A stretch of DNA of 64,000 nucleotides, taken from DATKHR01 sp035510155. GTDB taxonomy: Bacteria > Acidobacteriota > Vicinamibacteria > Vicinamibacterales > CAVVIG01. The stretch covers positions 1-64,000 of the forward strand of contig DATKHR010000088.1 of NCBI GenBank assembly GCA_035510155.1, given 5' to 3'. Below the pieces are notes generated by a model. That model made no database searches. It worked only from the letters and a program-made list of their open reading frames with translations, and was not told the origin of the DNA. Both the position numbers and the translations under genes were made by a program. Below are positions 8,176-17,327 of the stretch, piece after piece. Within the stretch, counting starts at the first letter, position 1. The number at the start of each line of letters is the position of its first letter.

Positions 8176-9520
8176 GGGCGCCTGGCGCTGGATTCTCGCC
8201 AAGGAATGGCGCGCTCTGGTCGCATCCCGCGCGTGGTGGGTGCTCCTGCTTGCCATGGGACCGCTCGTCGGCATGTCGTTCATCGCCGCCGTGCGCACGT
8301 ACGCGGAGCTCAGTGGGATGAACGGGACCGCCGTCGGCGTCGGCGAGGCGTTCTCGCCTCTGATTGGCGTCTGGGCACCGACCTTCAGCGCGTGCGAGAT
8401 CGCTGCCGCGTTCATGCTCCCCTTCGTCGCCATCCGCATCGTCGCCGGCGACCGCCGGAGCGGCGCGCTGAAGTTGGAGCTGCAGCATTCCATGTCGTCG
8501 ATGGCGCGCATGACCGCCAAAGCTGTCGTCCTGCTCGCCGGCTGGACGATCGCGCTCCTTCCGCCGGTCGTCGCCATCATGATGTGGCGCAGCTATGGCG
8601 GCTCGATCTATCCGCCCGAGCTCCTTGCCGTCGCCACGGGCCATATGCTGAATGGCGCGCTCACCATCGCCCTGGCCGCCGCAGCCGCCGCCGTCAGCGA
8701 GCATCCGTCGACGGCCGCGATCCTGACGCTGACAGTAACGGTAGGCACATGGGTCATCAGCTTCATCGCCGCCGTGCAAGGCGGGATCTGGGAGCGCCTC
8801 GCGAGCTACACCCCGACCTCGATGGTGGCCGAATTCCAGCATGGCCTGGTGCGGCTCGACGTCATGCTCGTTGCCGCGACCCTTACGGTCCTCGGCCTGA
8901 CCCTGGCCGCGATCTGGACGCGCCTGGGGATCGCCGTCGATCGCCGTATCTACGAATCCACCGCAGCCGGCGCGCTTGCCGCGGCGGTCATGTTCGCATC
9001 GGCGTTCGCGACGGCCAGCTGGGACGCATCGGAGAATCGCGCGAATTCCTTCTCGAGAGCGGACGAAGCCGTATTGAGACAGATTCACGAGCCCCTGCGG
9101 ATCGAAGCACACCTCGCCGCCGAAGATCCGCGGCGAGTCGACCTCGAGCGTCGCGCGCTGTCGAAGCTGCGCCGTGTGATGCCGAGGCTGCAGGTGCAGT
9201 ACATCGCCGCCACGACAACCGGCCTGTTCGAACAAACGGCGTCCCAGTACGGCGAGATCTGGTATGAGCTTGGAGGACGCCGGGCGATGAGCCGCGCCAC
9301 CACGGGGGAGAGCGTGCTCGAGACGATCTTCGCGCTCGCGGGCGCGGTGCCCCCTGCCGAGATCGACCGCGATGTGTTCCGTGGCCACCCGCTCGCCGTG
9401 CCGCCGCGCGGCGCCGCAGCGGTCTTTTACGGTGTGTGGCCAGCATTAGTCGTGGCCGGCGGACTGCTCACACGTCCAGCGAGTAACGGATTGCTCACAC
9501 GTTCAGGGAGTGAAAGATGA
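8162..9520 (+). CDS. ABC transporter permease
   Basis: 452-residue membrane protein, partner of the ATPase upstream. The first third has an N-terminal amphipathic start (LAKEWRALVASRAWWVLLL) and several membrane spans, as in ABC-2 type exporters; a soluble stretch (about 300-410) precedes a last span. The TTG start at 8162 overlaps the ATPase gene by 14 bp. The last 18 residues (LLTRPASNGLLTRSGSER) come from a 27-bp tandem duplication, so the C-terminus appears extended by repeat DNA. The stop overlaps the next ATG (ATGA). Confidence 0.82.
   Translation: MRSPEGAWRWILAKEWRALVASRAWWVLLLAMGPLVGMSFIAAVRTYAELSGMNGTAVGVGEAFSPLIGVWAPTFSACEIAAAFMLPFVAIRIVAGDRRSGALKLELQHSMSSMARMTAKAVVLLAGWTIALLPPVVAIMMWRSYGGSIYPPELLAVATGHMLNGALTIALAAAAAAVSEHPSTAAILTLTVTVGTWVISFIAAVQGGIWERLASYTPTSMVAEFQHGLVRLDVMLVAATLTVLGLTLAAIWTRLGIAVDRRIYESTAAGALAAAVMFASAFATASWDASENRANSFSRADEAVLRQIHEPLRIEAHLAAEDPRRVDLERRALSKLRRVMPRLQVQYIAATTTGLFEQTASQYGEIWYELGGRRAMSRATTGESVLETIFALAGAVPPAEIDRDVFRGHPLAVPPRGAAAVFYGVWPALVVAGGLLTRPASNGLLTRSGSER
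9464..9517. repeat. Two 27-bp tandem repeats at the permease 3' end
   Basis: Copies at 9464-9490 and 9491-9517 share the core TGCTCACACGT and the tail AGNGAGT. They encode the LLTR-SG/LLTR-SE tail of the permease and the second copy ends at the ATG of the next gene. GAGTAACG inside the first copy matches the heptamer arrays elsewhere. Confidence 0.75.
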
Positions 9521-10332
9521 CGCGTTCGATGAACACTCTGGCACTGGCGCCCGCGCTCGTCGCAACCAGTCTCTTGGCCGCTCGGCTCAAAGTCGACCTG
9601 AGCAAAGAACAGGTCGGCCGCGCGCCGGTGACGTTCGAGCCCATGGTGGGTACCTGGACGGTCGTCCAGGACGCCGGCGACAAAGTGATCATGGTCGACG
9701 GCCGCCCCTGGGTCGCAAGCAAGGACAACCCCACGAAGCTCCTGATCGAAAGCGCGCGCAAGCTGTACGGCACGTCGAACGAAGAGCTGATGGACAACGC
9801 GAAACAATTCGCGTACTTCCCGGTCGCCGTGCTCAAGGGCCTCGACAACTTCTCGACGGGCACGATCAGCGTCAAGTTCAAGACGATTGCCGGCGACGCC
9901 GACCGCGCCTCAGGCATTCTCTTCAACCTGAAGCCCAACGGCGACTGGCTGGCCGTCCGCTACAACGACACCGAGAACAACGTCGCGCTCTGGGAGTTTC
10001 ACAACGGGATCCGACGCAACGTGCGATTCAGCGATCGCGCCAAAAAGTTCGTGCCCGACCGCGCGCAGTGGCACGAGCTGAAGATGGCGGTCGACGCGCC
10101 TGATGGCGCGAACCGCACCGATTTCAAGGCGTGGCTCGATGGCGAGGTCGCGCTCGAGTACACGCTGGGGAGCACACCCAGCCCTGGGCGCGGCGGCGCC
10201 GCGCCTCATCCGGATCTCATCCCGGCGAACAACCCGGTCCTCCAGCCACCGGTCTCAGGGAGAGTGGGCCTCTGGGCCAAGACCGACACCACCAGCTACT
10301 TCAAGGACTTCGTCGTCACTTCTTCAAAATAA
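9517..10332 (+). CDS. Secreted concanavalin-like/LamG-type protein
   Basis: 271 residues with a short hydrophobic N-terminus (export signal likely) and an all-beta domain with motifs such as GILFNLKPNGDWLAVRYND and VSGRVGLWAKTD near the end. These are typical of the lectin-like domains related to 3-keto-disaccharide hydrolases (DUF1080) and LamG folds. It probably binds or acts on an extracellular polymer; no catalytic residue can be assigned. A low-complexity loop (TPSPGRGGAAPHPD) precedes the last strands. The ATG overlaps the permease stop by 4 bp, so it belongs to the same transcript. Confidence 0.65.
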   Translation: MTRSMNTLALAPALVATSLLAARLKVDLSKEQVGRAPVTFEPMVGTWTVVQDAGDKVIMVDGRPWVASKDNPTKLLIESARKLYGTSNEELMDNAKQFAYFPVAVLKGLDNFSTGTISVKFKTIAGDADRASGILFNLKPNGDWLAVRYNDTENNVALWEFHNGIRRNVRFSDRAKKFVPDRAQWHELKMAVDAPDGANRTDFKAWLDGEVALEYTLGSTPSPGRGGAAPHPDLIPANNPVLQPPVSGRVGLWAKTDTTSYFKDFVVTSSK

Positions 10333-10344
10333 ATCCAGCTTTCC

Positions 10345-10905
10345 GTGCCAACTGCGATAGACGTTTCTTCCGTGTTCGGTCTCGTCGCAGTTGGCATTTT
10401 CACAGCGCAGATTCTGATTGGCCTGCTGCTTTCGGTTGGCTACAACCCGGTCCGGAAATGGCCACGCCGGCGCTTGAAGCTTTTCACGTTCCACAACTGG
10501 CTGGGCTACATCGGTCTCGCGACCGCATTCACACATCCGCTGATCCTGCTCTTGTCATCGACCGCCGGTTTCCGGCTGTTCGACATCTTCGCGCCCGTGT
10601 GGTCTCCCACACAGCCGTTCGAGAACACGCTCGGCGCGATCGGGTTCTACCTTGTCGCCTTCATCGTGCTGACTTCCTATTTCCGCCGCGTGTTCGGCCG
10701 CCATCGCTGGAAGCAACTGCATTACACGGCCTATGCTGCCGCAGCTGTCTTCTACGTGCACGGCACGCTCGCCGATCCGCTCCTGCAGAATCGGCCGGTC
10801 GATTTCATCGACGCGGAGAAGGTGTATGTGGAGGGGTGCGCCGCGTTGATCGTCGTGGCCACGTTGTGGCGGGTGCGGGCGCGACGAAAGCCGGCCATCG
10901 CCTGA
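10345..10905 (+). CDS. Ferric-reductase-like transmembrane heme protein
   Basis: 186 residues, about five membrane spans, with histidines on neighbouring helices (FHNWLGY, FTHPLIL, LHYTAYA, YVHGT) spaced as in the heme-b ligands of ferric reductase/YedZ-type membrane domains. There is no FAD or NADPH domain, so an electron partner is needed. The start is a GTG at 10345, 12 bp after the previous stop. It converges on the symporter gene, leaving 6 bp between the stop codons. A role in transmembrane electron transfer is inferred. Confidence 0.7.
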   Translation: MPTAIDVSSVFGLVAVGIFTAQILIGLLLSVGYNPVRKWPRRRLKLFTFHNWLGYIGLATAFTHPLILLLSSTAGFRLFDIFAPVWSPTQPFENTLGAIGFYLVAFIVLTSYFRRVFGRHRWKQLHYTAYAAAAVFYVHGTLADPLLQNRPVDFIDAEKVYVEGCAALIVVATLWRVRARRKPAIA

Positions 10906-10911
10906 GCAGTC

Positions 10912-12558
10912 TCAGCCGGAAGAAGTCCTGAAAAGACTGATCGCCATCCCCACGAGCACAACGACGACCGCGCCGATCACGTTGTGCCACAGGAACGCGA
11001 TCGGGAGCGTCCAGGCCACGGTCAGCACGACCGCCACGCCCGCAAAGAGACCCCAGAACGCCCCCGCCGCCGTGGCGCGCTTCGTCAAGATCGCGAGGAT
11101 GAACACGCCGAGCAGGGAGCCATAGTAGAAGGACCCGTATCGGTTGACGACCTCGATCAACGATCCCTGGTTCGCGGCGTAAATCGCGACCACGCAGGCG
11201 AGGAGACCCCAGGCGACCGTCGCGAGCTTTGAGACGCGCAAATAGTGCGCGTCGGGCGCGTCGGGGACCCAGTGCCGCCGGTAGAAGTCGATGATGGTCG
11301 CGGTCGCGAGCGCATTGAGTTCGCCGCCGCTCGCCGACATCGCCGCGACGAAAATGGCCGCGACCATCAGGCCAACGAGACCCACCGGCATCCGCGTGGT
11401 GATGAACGTCGGAAATACATAGTTGACATCGGTGTACCGCTGGTCGCCCGTCGCTTGCTGCACGATGCCCACGGCGCGGTCCCGAATGTCCTTGACGCGC
11501 GCATCGCTCGCGAGAAACGCGCGGCGGTCGTGGCGGGCGGCCGCTTCCCGCCGTGCCGCGAATTCGCGGTCGAAGTCCTGCTGCAACCGGACGTATTCGG
11601 CAGCGCGGGGGCTCGCGGCGATCTCGGCGTCGTACGCGCGGTTGAAGAGCATCGGCGGCGTCTGAAAGAGATAGAAGACGAACACCAGCACGCCGGTCAC
11701 CAGGATGAGAAGCTGCAGCGGAATCTTGACGTACGCGCTCATCAGCAGCGACTGACGCGCCTCGCCGATCGACTTCGCCGTCAGATAGCGCTGCACCTGG
11801 CTCTGATCGCACCCGAAATACGCCAGCATCAGAAAGAGGCCGCCGATCATCCCTGACCAGAACGTGTAGGTTTCTTTCGGATCGAATGTGAAGTCGACCG
11901 CTTTCAACCGGTCCGTCGCGCCGGCGAGCTCCAGGGCCTGGCCGACCGTGACATGCTGCAGGATCCCGTGAAGGAGAATCGCTACGGCGGCCACCATGCC
12001 GCCCACCACGAAAAACATCTGCTTGACATCCGTCCACGCGACCGCCTGTACGCCGCCGATTGTCGTGTAAACGATCATCGGCACGCAGATCACCAGCACG
12101 GTGACCGGCAGCCTCCAGCCGAGAATCGCGGACATCACGACGGCTGGCGCCGCGAGCGTGACGCCGAGCGAGGCGGCGCGCCCCATCAGAAAAATGAAGC
12201 TGGTGAGCGACCGCGTCCGCGCGTCGAACCGGCGCTCGAGGTACTCGTATGCCGTGTAAACCTGAGCGCGTGTGAAGAACGGCACCACGGTCACCGACAA
12301 CAGGATCATTGCGAGCGGCAGGCCGAAGTAGAACTGAACGAACCGCAGCCCGGTGAGATACCCTTGCCCCGTGGTGGCGACCAGCGTGACGGCGCTCATC
12401 TGCGTCGCCATCACGGACAATCCAACGGCCCACCACGGCAGCGAGCGGTTCGCCAGGAAATATCCGTCGACCCGGTCGGTACCCTTCGACCGGCGTAGCC
12501 CATCGACGACAATCCAGCCGATATACGCGGCGACGACGAACCAGTCGAGGGTCGTCAC
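10912..12558 (-). CDS. Sodium:solute symporter (SSF family)
   Basis: 548 residues, about 13 membrane spans, with SSF features: N-terminal span followed by DGYFLANRSLPWWAVGLSVMAT, and AYEYLERRF after the third span. The substrate (sugar, amino acid, sialic acid and so on) cannot be told. A long soluble insert rich in Ala/Arg (about 300-360) interrupts the membrane core. The start is GTG, overlapping by 4 bp the stop of a 27-residue membrane peptide, so translation is probably coupled. Upstream lies argH. Confidence 0.88.
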   Translation of the reverse strand: MTTLDWFVVAAYIGWIVVDGLRRSKGTDRVDGYFLANRSLPWWAVGLSVMATQMSAVTLVATTGQGYLTGLRFVQFYFGLPLAMILLSVTVVPFFTRAQVYTAYEYLERRFDARTRSLTSFIFLMGRAASLGVTLAAPAVVMSAILGWRLPVTVLVICVPMIVYTTIGGVQAVAWTDVKQMFFVVGGMVAAVAILLHGILQHVTVGQALELAGATDRLKAVDFTFDPKETYTFWSGMIGGLFLMLAYFGCDQSQVQRYLTAKSIGEARQSLLMSAYVKIPLQLLILVTGVLVFVFYLFQTPPMLFNRAYDAEIAASPRAAEYVRLQQDFDREFAARREAAARHDRRAFLASDARVKDIRDRAVGIVQQATGDQRYTDVNYVFPTFITTRMPVGLVGLMVAAIFVAAMSASGGELNALATATIIDFYRRHWVPDAPDAHYLRVSKLATVAWGLLACVVAIYAANQGSLIEVVNRYGSFYYGSLLGVFILAILTKRATAAGAFWGLFAGVAVVLTVAWTLPIAFLWHNVIGAVVVVLVGMAISLFRTSSG

Positions 12559-12638
12559 GAAAACAGCTGCCCGAAAGCCCAGAGGACCGCGATAATCACC
12601 GCTTCGAGAACGAGCACCCTGAGATAGGTCGACGCCAT
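12555..12638 (-). CDS. Small single-span membrane peptide upstream of the symporter
   Basis: A 27-codon frame encodes MASTYLRVLVLEAVIIAVLW and seven more residues (AFGQLFS), a single hydrophobic helix. Its TGA overlaps the symporter GTG by 4 bp, the usual sign of translational coupling. The ATG lies inside the first unit of a GCCATCA heptamer array. Some sodium symporters have small membrane partners (for example YhdT beside PanF), but this peptide is shorter and no homology is claimed. It could also be only a leader that couples translation. Confidence 0.5.
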   Translation of the reverse strand: MASTYLRVLVLEAVIIAVLWAFGQLFS

Positions 12639-12703
12639 CAACCCCCGGCCGTCATCTACGCGCCATCAGGCACGTGCCATCAGCCACTCGCCATCAACCG
12701 TCA
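12634..12703. repeat. Ten-unit heptamer array between argH and the symporter
   Basis: Ten successive 7-bp units in exact register; four are GCCATCA and the others are variants such as GCCGTCA, GCCACTC and ACCGTCA. The array fills the space between the argH stop (12710) and the small membrane ORF, and contains that ORF's start codon (CAT on the plus strand at 12636-12638). Confidence 0.8.
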
Positions 12704-12709
12704 CAGGTT

Positions 12710-14173
12710 TCACAACTGCGCGCTCCGTTCGCGAAGGCGTCGCTCTGCGTCGGCCAGCGCTCGCGTCGCGCTCTGCCACCATGCCTCGTCGGCGGCGAGC
12801 TGCAACCGTGAGGCTTCCGCAGCCCGCGCGGTTTCGCTGGGTGCGGGCCCGCCGAGTGTCATCCGGACTTCGACGAAGTGCCGCGGACTGAGAATCTCCT
12901 CCAACGCTCGCTCCGAGTACGACACCGGCTCGCCGGCAAGATCCCGCGACGCGGCCGCGAGCAGATCGGCCAGCGGGCGCGCCCGATCGTGCTGGCGTCC
13001 CGTGATCAATCGCGCCGCAATCGCATGGGCCGTCCTGAACGGCATACGGTGATCCCGCACGAGTGTGTCCGCCAGCTCGGTCAGCGTCGTCCAACCATCG
13101 GCCGCGCGAGCCTCAAGCCTGGCCGCATCGAATTCAGCCGTTGCCATTGCCGCCGCCACGAGCTTCACCGCACGCGTCGCGTCGCGAAAAGTCGCGAAGA
13201 CGAGCGGCTGGAGATCGTCCTCGGTATCGACGATGTCGCCGAACGGCGTGTTGTGCACGCAGGCCACGATCCCCTGCGCCTGCCCCAGCGCCTTGCTGCC
13301 GATCGCGCGGGCGTGCTCGAAGGCGACCGGGTTTCTCTTCTGCGGCATGATGCTGCTCGTCTGCACGAAGCCATCGCCCAGCCGGACATAGTTGAATTCG
13401 GCCGTGCACCAGAGCAGCAGGTCCTGAAGGAACCGGCCCAATCCGACGAGCAGCACCGACGCAGCGGACGTCGATTCCAAGAGGTAGTCAACCGTCGCGA
13501 TGCTCCCGTACGTATTCCCCGTCGGCCCGCAAAAACCGAGCAGATCGGATGTCAACTGTCGGTCGATCGGAAAGCCGGTCCCGGTGATGGCGCACGAGCC
13601 CAATGGGTTGCGGTTCGTACGGTCGTACGCGCTCTTCAGCCGCGCTCCGTCGCGTTCGGCCTGCTCGATGACCGCAAGCAAGTAGTGCGCAACGGTCGTC
13701 GGTTGGGCCCGCTGCGTATGGGTATGGACCGCGAGCACGGTCTCGCGGTGCCGATCGACCACGTCCAGGAGCGATCGGCGCAGATCGAAGGTCGCCGCGA
13801 TCAGCCCGAGGATCAAATCGCGCTGCCGCATCCGGTACATCGTCATATCGATGTCGTTGCGCGATCGTGCAGTGTGCAGCCGGCCGGCCACGTCCTCGTT
13901 TCCTGGACCGCAGGCTTGGACGAGCAGGCGCTCGACATAGAAGAACAGATCCTCGTAGGTCCCGTCGTACGTCACGCGTTGGACGTCGTCTCGCGAAATG
14001 GAATCGAGCGCGTCGCGAACCCGCCTGCCATCGGCGCGCGGGACAATGCCCTGCTCCACGAGCATGACGAGGTGGGCGTAGTTGATCGCGATGAGCGGCG
14101 CGAGAAAGAGCTCTTTGGCGTCCTCGAAGTTCTCGTTGAGAACGCACGCGACGTATTCCGGGGCGAATTTCAT
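12710..14173 (-). CDS. argH: Argininosuccinate lyase
   Basis: Splits argininosuccinate to arginine and fumarate, or is a paralogue acting on a similar adduct. The 487-residue protein belongs to the fumarase/aspartase superfamily. It has the HTARSRND substrate loop, THTQRAQPTT and the signature SSIMPQKRNP with its catalytic serine. No argG or other arginine gene is near; it sits between a phosphatase and a symporter, so a specialised catabolic role is possible. ATG at 14171-14173. Confidence 0.88.
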   Translation of the reverse strand: MKFAPEYVACVLNENFEDAKELFLAPLIAINYAHLVMLVEQGIVPRADGRRVRDALDSISRDDVQRVTYDGTYEDLFFYVERLLVQACGPGNEDVAGRLHTARSRNDIDMTMYRMRQRDLILGLIAATFDLRRSLLDVVDRHRETVLAVHTHTQRAQPTTVAHYLLAVIEQAERDGARLKSAYDRTNRNPLGSCAITGTGFPIDRQLTSDLLGFCGPTGNTYGSIATVDYLLESTSAASVLLVGLGRFLQDLLLWCTAEFNYVRLGDGFVQTSSIMPQKRNPVAFEHARAIGSKALGQAQGIVACVHNTPFGDIVDTEDDLQPLVFATFRDATRAVKLVAAAMATAEFDAARLEARAADGWTTLTELADTLVRDHRMPFRTAHAIAARLITGRQHDRARPLADLLAAASRDLAGEPVSYSERALEEILSPRHFVEVRMTLGGPAPSETARAAEASRLQLAADEAWWQSATRALADAERRLRERSAQL

Positions 14174-14188
14174 GGCGCTCGCTTCGTA

Positions 14189-15808
14189 TCAGCCGTCGTA
14201 GCGCACGAGGACAATCGTCAGATCGTCGCTCTGGGTCGCGTCGCCGCAGAAAGCCCGTACGTCCGCGAGCAGCCCTTCGACGAGGGCCTCCGGTGACTTG
14301 CTCTGGTGGGCACGGACCGACGCCAGCAATCGATCGTCGGTGAACTCGTCGCCGGCGGGATTCAGCGCTTCCGTCACGCCGTCGCTGAAGGCGACGACGA
14401 TGTCCCCCGGCTGGAGCGCCATCGTCTCCTCGTCAAATTGCGCGTTCTCGAAGACGCCCAGCACCATCCCGCCGGTGTCGAGGCGGCGAATCCCCGACGC
14501 CGACACGAGAATCGGAGCGTTGTGGCCGGCATTGCAATAGGTGAAGTCTCCGTCCCGGCCCACGATGCCGTAGAACGTCGTCAGGAAGCGCGACTCGATC
14601 GCGCGGCGGAACAGGCCGTGATTGAGGCGGGTGATGACGGACGCGGGGCCGGGCTGATGCATGGCTTCAGCGCTGAACATTCCGAGGACGGCGGCTGCCA
14701 GAAGCGCTGCGGGCGATCCTTTGCCGGCGACGTCGCCGACGATGAAGCCGAAACCGCCCGAAGGGAGATCGACGTAGTCGAAGAAGTCTCCGCCAACGGC
14801 GCGACAGGCGATGGAGGCGGCAGCCGTTGCGAAGAATGGACCCTGGCGCACGGGCGTCGGCAGGAGCGACTGCTGAATCGCCGCGGCGACTTTCAGCTCC
14901 TGCTCGAACTTGGCTTTGTCGAGCGCCTCGCGATACAACCGCGCGTTCTCAATCGCGATCGCGGCTTCGGCGGACAGGGTCTCGAGGGCCTGCTGCGCCG
15001 GCGTGGAGCGCAGCGTGCCGCGCTCCCGACTGTCGAGATACAGGACGCCGATGACCTCGTCCGCGCCTTTCTGTTCGGCGCGCTCCACATAGCGCACGAG
15101 CCGGAGCGGGGTACAGAGCACGTGCCGGATGCCGAGCGCGATGGTGCCGGCGTGGAGTTGGGCGACGTCTCCGTCAAGCAGGTCTTCCACGATTCGCTGT
15201 TGACCGGCGGCGTACACCGCTTCGGGAATCTTGCGGCTGGTCTCGAATGTCCGGCCCGACAACGTCACCCGCCCGCGTCCGCGCGCGAGCCTGAATTCGA
15301 GCGCCCGCTCCCTGTTCGCCAGCATGATGAACCCGCGCTCCGCGCCCGTGACTTCGATGGCCAGATCGAGCACGAGCGCCAGGACGTCGTCGAGGACGCG
15401 GCCGGAGCCGAGCGCGCGCAAGCCTTCGAGGAGCGCCGCCATCTGGCGCAGCTCCGCGGCGGCGAGAACCGCGCTCCGCTCGACCGACGGCGCCTCGTCG
15501 TCGACCACGAAGACGATTGCCGTGTCGTCGGACTGGCCGAAACGAATCTGGTCGCCGGGGGCGAGCGTGCGCTCGGCGATGCGCTCTCCGTTGACGAATG
15601 TGCCGAATCGCGACTCCCGGTCACGAATGACGCAGGCGCCGCTGTCGCGGTCGAGAGCAATCTCGGCGTGGAGCCGTGAGATATCCGCGCCCGGGAGTCG
15701 CAAATCCGTTTCAGTCCGGCGCCCGATGGTGAACAGCGGCTTGTCGATGTTCACAATCCGCCGGCCGAGGGAGTCGGTGACGACGAGGCGCGGACCAGCA
15801 GTGGGCAT
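14189..15808 (-). CDS. FHA-GAF-PP2C (SpoIIE-type) serine phosphatase
   Basis: 539 residues with three parts: an N-terminal FHA domain (about 20-90; IGRRTETDLRLPG, SRLHAEI, SRFGTFVNGE) that binds phosphothreonine, a GAF sensor (about 120-280), and a C-terminal PP2C/SpoIIE phosphatase (about 310-539) with VGGDFFDYVDL, IGDVAGKG-like VGDVAGKGSPAALLA and SDGVTEA metal-binding motifs. It resembles regulators of anti-sigma-factor antagonists. ATG at 15806-15808 is 2 bp after the GNAT stop. No kinase or sigma partner adjoins. Confidence 0.9.
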   Translation of the reverse strand: MPTAGPRLVVTDSLGRRIVNIDKPLFTIGRRTETDLRLPGADISRLHAEIALDRDSGACVIRDRESRFGTFVNGERIAERTLAPGDQIRFGQSDDTAIVFVVDDEAPSVERSAVLAAAELRQMAALLEGLRALGSGRVLDDVLALVLDLAIEVTGAERGFIMLANRERALEFRLARGRGRVTLSGRTFETSRKIPEAVYAAGQQRIVEDLLDGDVAQLHAGTIALGIRHVLCTPLRLVRYVERAEQKGADEVIGVLYLDSRERGTLRSTPAQQALETLSAEAAIAIENARLYREALDKAKFEQELKVAAAIQQSLLPTPVRQGPFFATAAASIACRAVGGDFFDYVDLPSGGFGFIVGDVAGKGSPAALLAAAVLGMFSAEAMHQPGPASVITRLNHGLFRRAIESRFLTTFYGIVGRDGDFTYCNAGHNAPILVSASGIRRLDTGGMVLGVFENAQFDEETMALQPGDIVVAFSDGVTEALNPAGDEFTDDRLLASVRAHQSKSPEALVEGLLADVRAFCGDATQSDDLTIVLVRYDG

Positions 15809-15810
15809 GA

Positions 15811-16314
15811 CTAGAACAGGCGCTCGAAATAGACGAGCGGCACGTGACGGTAGACGACTCGCCCTACCTCGCGGAAGCCGCATGACGCATAGAATCCGGC
15901 CGCGCCGGCCTCCGCGTCGTACGCGTCGAGGCGCACGGCGTCCGCCGGCCACTCCCGGGCGATCGCCAACGCCTGCTCGACCGCGTGGCGCCCGATCCCT
16001 AAGCGCTGGAGCTCGGGATCGACCGCCATCGAGAGCAGGTACAGCGCTCTCGCACACGGGGTAAACCAGGCTGTATCGATCGCCCAGGGCTTCTTCGTGG
16101 TCAACGCGAGCGTCGCGATCGCCCGATCGCCGCGCTTGGCGACGAAAACGCGCGAGGTCCGCATCGCATTGAGGACGCCACGCTCCGTCGACTCGCGCGA
16201 CCAATGCCCTTCTCCGTAGACGGCACTGAGGTGATTCGCGGCAGCCGTGAGGAGCGCTGCGACGGCCGCCGCGTCACCGGCCGAGGCGAGCATGAGCGTG
16301 TCGTCCGCAGTCAT
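15811..16314 (-). CDS. GNAT family N-acetyltransferase
   Basis: About 167 residues with the acetyl-CoA motif VDPELQRLGIGRHAVEQAL and the C-terminal GFYASCGFREVGR. The acceptor is unknown. I prefer the ATG at 16314, which begins just before the fold and lies 19 bp after the upstream stop; a GTG at 16359 would add 15 residues and overlap the dehydrogenase gene by 26 bp. It is followed after 2 bp by the phosphatase gene, so both are probably in one operon. Confidence 0.8.
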   Translation of the reverse strand: MTADDTLMLASAGDAAAVAALLTAAANHLSAVYGEGHWSRESTERGVLNAMRTSRVFVAKRGDRAIATLALTTKKPWAIDTAWFTPCARALYLLSMAVDPELQRLGIGRHAVEQALAIAREWPADAVRLDAYDAEAGAAGFYASCGFREVGRVVYRHVPLVYFERLF

Positions 16315-16333
16315 GGTCACGTTCAGGACCCCG

Positions 16334-17314
16334 TTAGTACCCAAGCTCGACGTCGACACAATATATTAATGGCCCCCCGGCCACGAACCGCTGGTAGTTG
16401 GTCACGAACAACGGGGCGATATCCGCCGGCGCACTGAGCGCCGCCGTGTGTGAGGTGATCATCACATTCGGCGTCCGCCACAGCACATGATCGGCCGGCA
16501 GCGGCTCGGTCTGAAGGACATCGAGCACGGCAGCCGCCAGCCGGCCGCTCGAGAGCGCTCGTGCAAGCGCCGCTTCGTCGACGACTGATCCACGACCCGG
16601 ATTGATGAAGACGGCTCGTGGCGGTAGCGCCGTCAGCAGCTGTTCGTCGACCAATGCTCGCGTCGCGGCCGTATCAGGGACGACCGAGACAAGGTAGTCC
16701 AGATCCGCCGCGAACGCATTGAGGGATCGGCGGCCATGACCGCCGGCCCGATCGTCGCTATGAAAATACTCGTCTACCGCGTCGCAACTCTCGCTGGCGC
16801 GCGTGTACCCTCTCACCGCCATCCCGAAGTGTTTGGCCGTCCGCGCAAGGGCGGCGCCGATCGTCCCGACGCCCAGCAGCCCGAGACGCTTGCCCCGCAA
16901 CGTGCCCGGCGGTCTGGAGTCCCAGCGCCTCTCCTTCTGCGCGTCATACTTTTCCAAGATGCGCCGCTCGTGCGCCAGCATGTAGCCGAACACGTATTCG
17001 GACATCAACGCGCCGAACACTCCTCGCGCATTCGTCAGGATGTAATCCTGACCAGCCCGGCGGCGGAGCGCCGGATCGAGAAGCGGCTCGACGCCGGCCC
17101 ACGTCGCCTGCACCCAGCGCACCGCTGGCAGGACCGGAAGCGCCTTCGCCACGAGCGACGGCTCCCCGAATACGATATCGCATGTGCTCGCCGAGGCCGG
17201 CAGCCCCGACGGATGCGTGGCCGAGACGACGTCGAGATCCGGCAGGCAGGCCGCCTCGATCAGACGGCAATACTCACCCGCATGCCTGGACAGGACGAGC
17301 ACTCGGTGAGGCAC
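16334..17314 (-). CDS. D-2-hydroxyacid dehydrogenase (NAD-dependent)
   Basis: 326 residues. The Rossmann NAD motif GLLGVGTIGAALART lies at about 145-160. VSVVPDTAATRALVD and FINPGRGSVVDEAAL carry the catalytic-arginine region, TEPLP the glutamate, and MITSHTAAL the catalytic histidine. It reduces 2-oxoacids or related substrates; phosphoglycerate dehydrogenase is less likely given the length and the lack of an ACT domain. It is first of a minus-strand group with the GNAT and phosphatase genes. Confidence 0.85.
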   Translation of the reverse strand: MPHRVLVLSRHAGEYCRLIEAACLPDLDVVSATHPSGLPASASTCDIVFGEPSLVAKALPVLPAVRWVQATWAGVEPLLDPALRRRAGQDYILTNARGVFGALMSEYVFGYMLAHERRILEKYDAQKERRWDSRPPGTLRGKRLGLLGVGTIGAALARTAKHFGMAVRGYTRASESCDAVDEYFHSDDRAGGHGRRSLNAFAADLDYLVSVVPDTAATRALVDEQLLTALPPRAVFINPGRGSVVDEAALARALSSGRLAAAVLDVLQTEPLPADHVLWRTPNVMITSHTAALSAPADIAPLFVTNYQRFVAGGPLIYCVDVELGY

Positions 17315-17327
17315 TGATCACGCCAGG

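Noticed and set aside
11245..11856. Long plus-strand frame opposite the symporter
   Set aside because: Composition is Arg/Asp/Glu-rich antisense of membrane-helix codons; no family features.
16315..16359. Longer GNAT from the GTG at 16359
   Set aside because: It would overlap the dehydrogenase gene by 26 bp and adds no conserved residues; kept only as an alternative.
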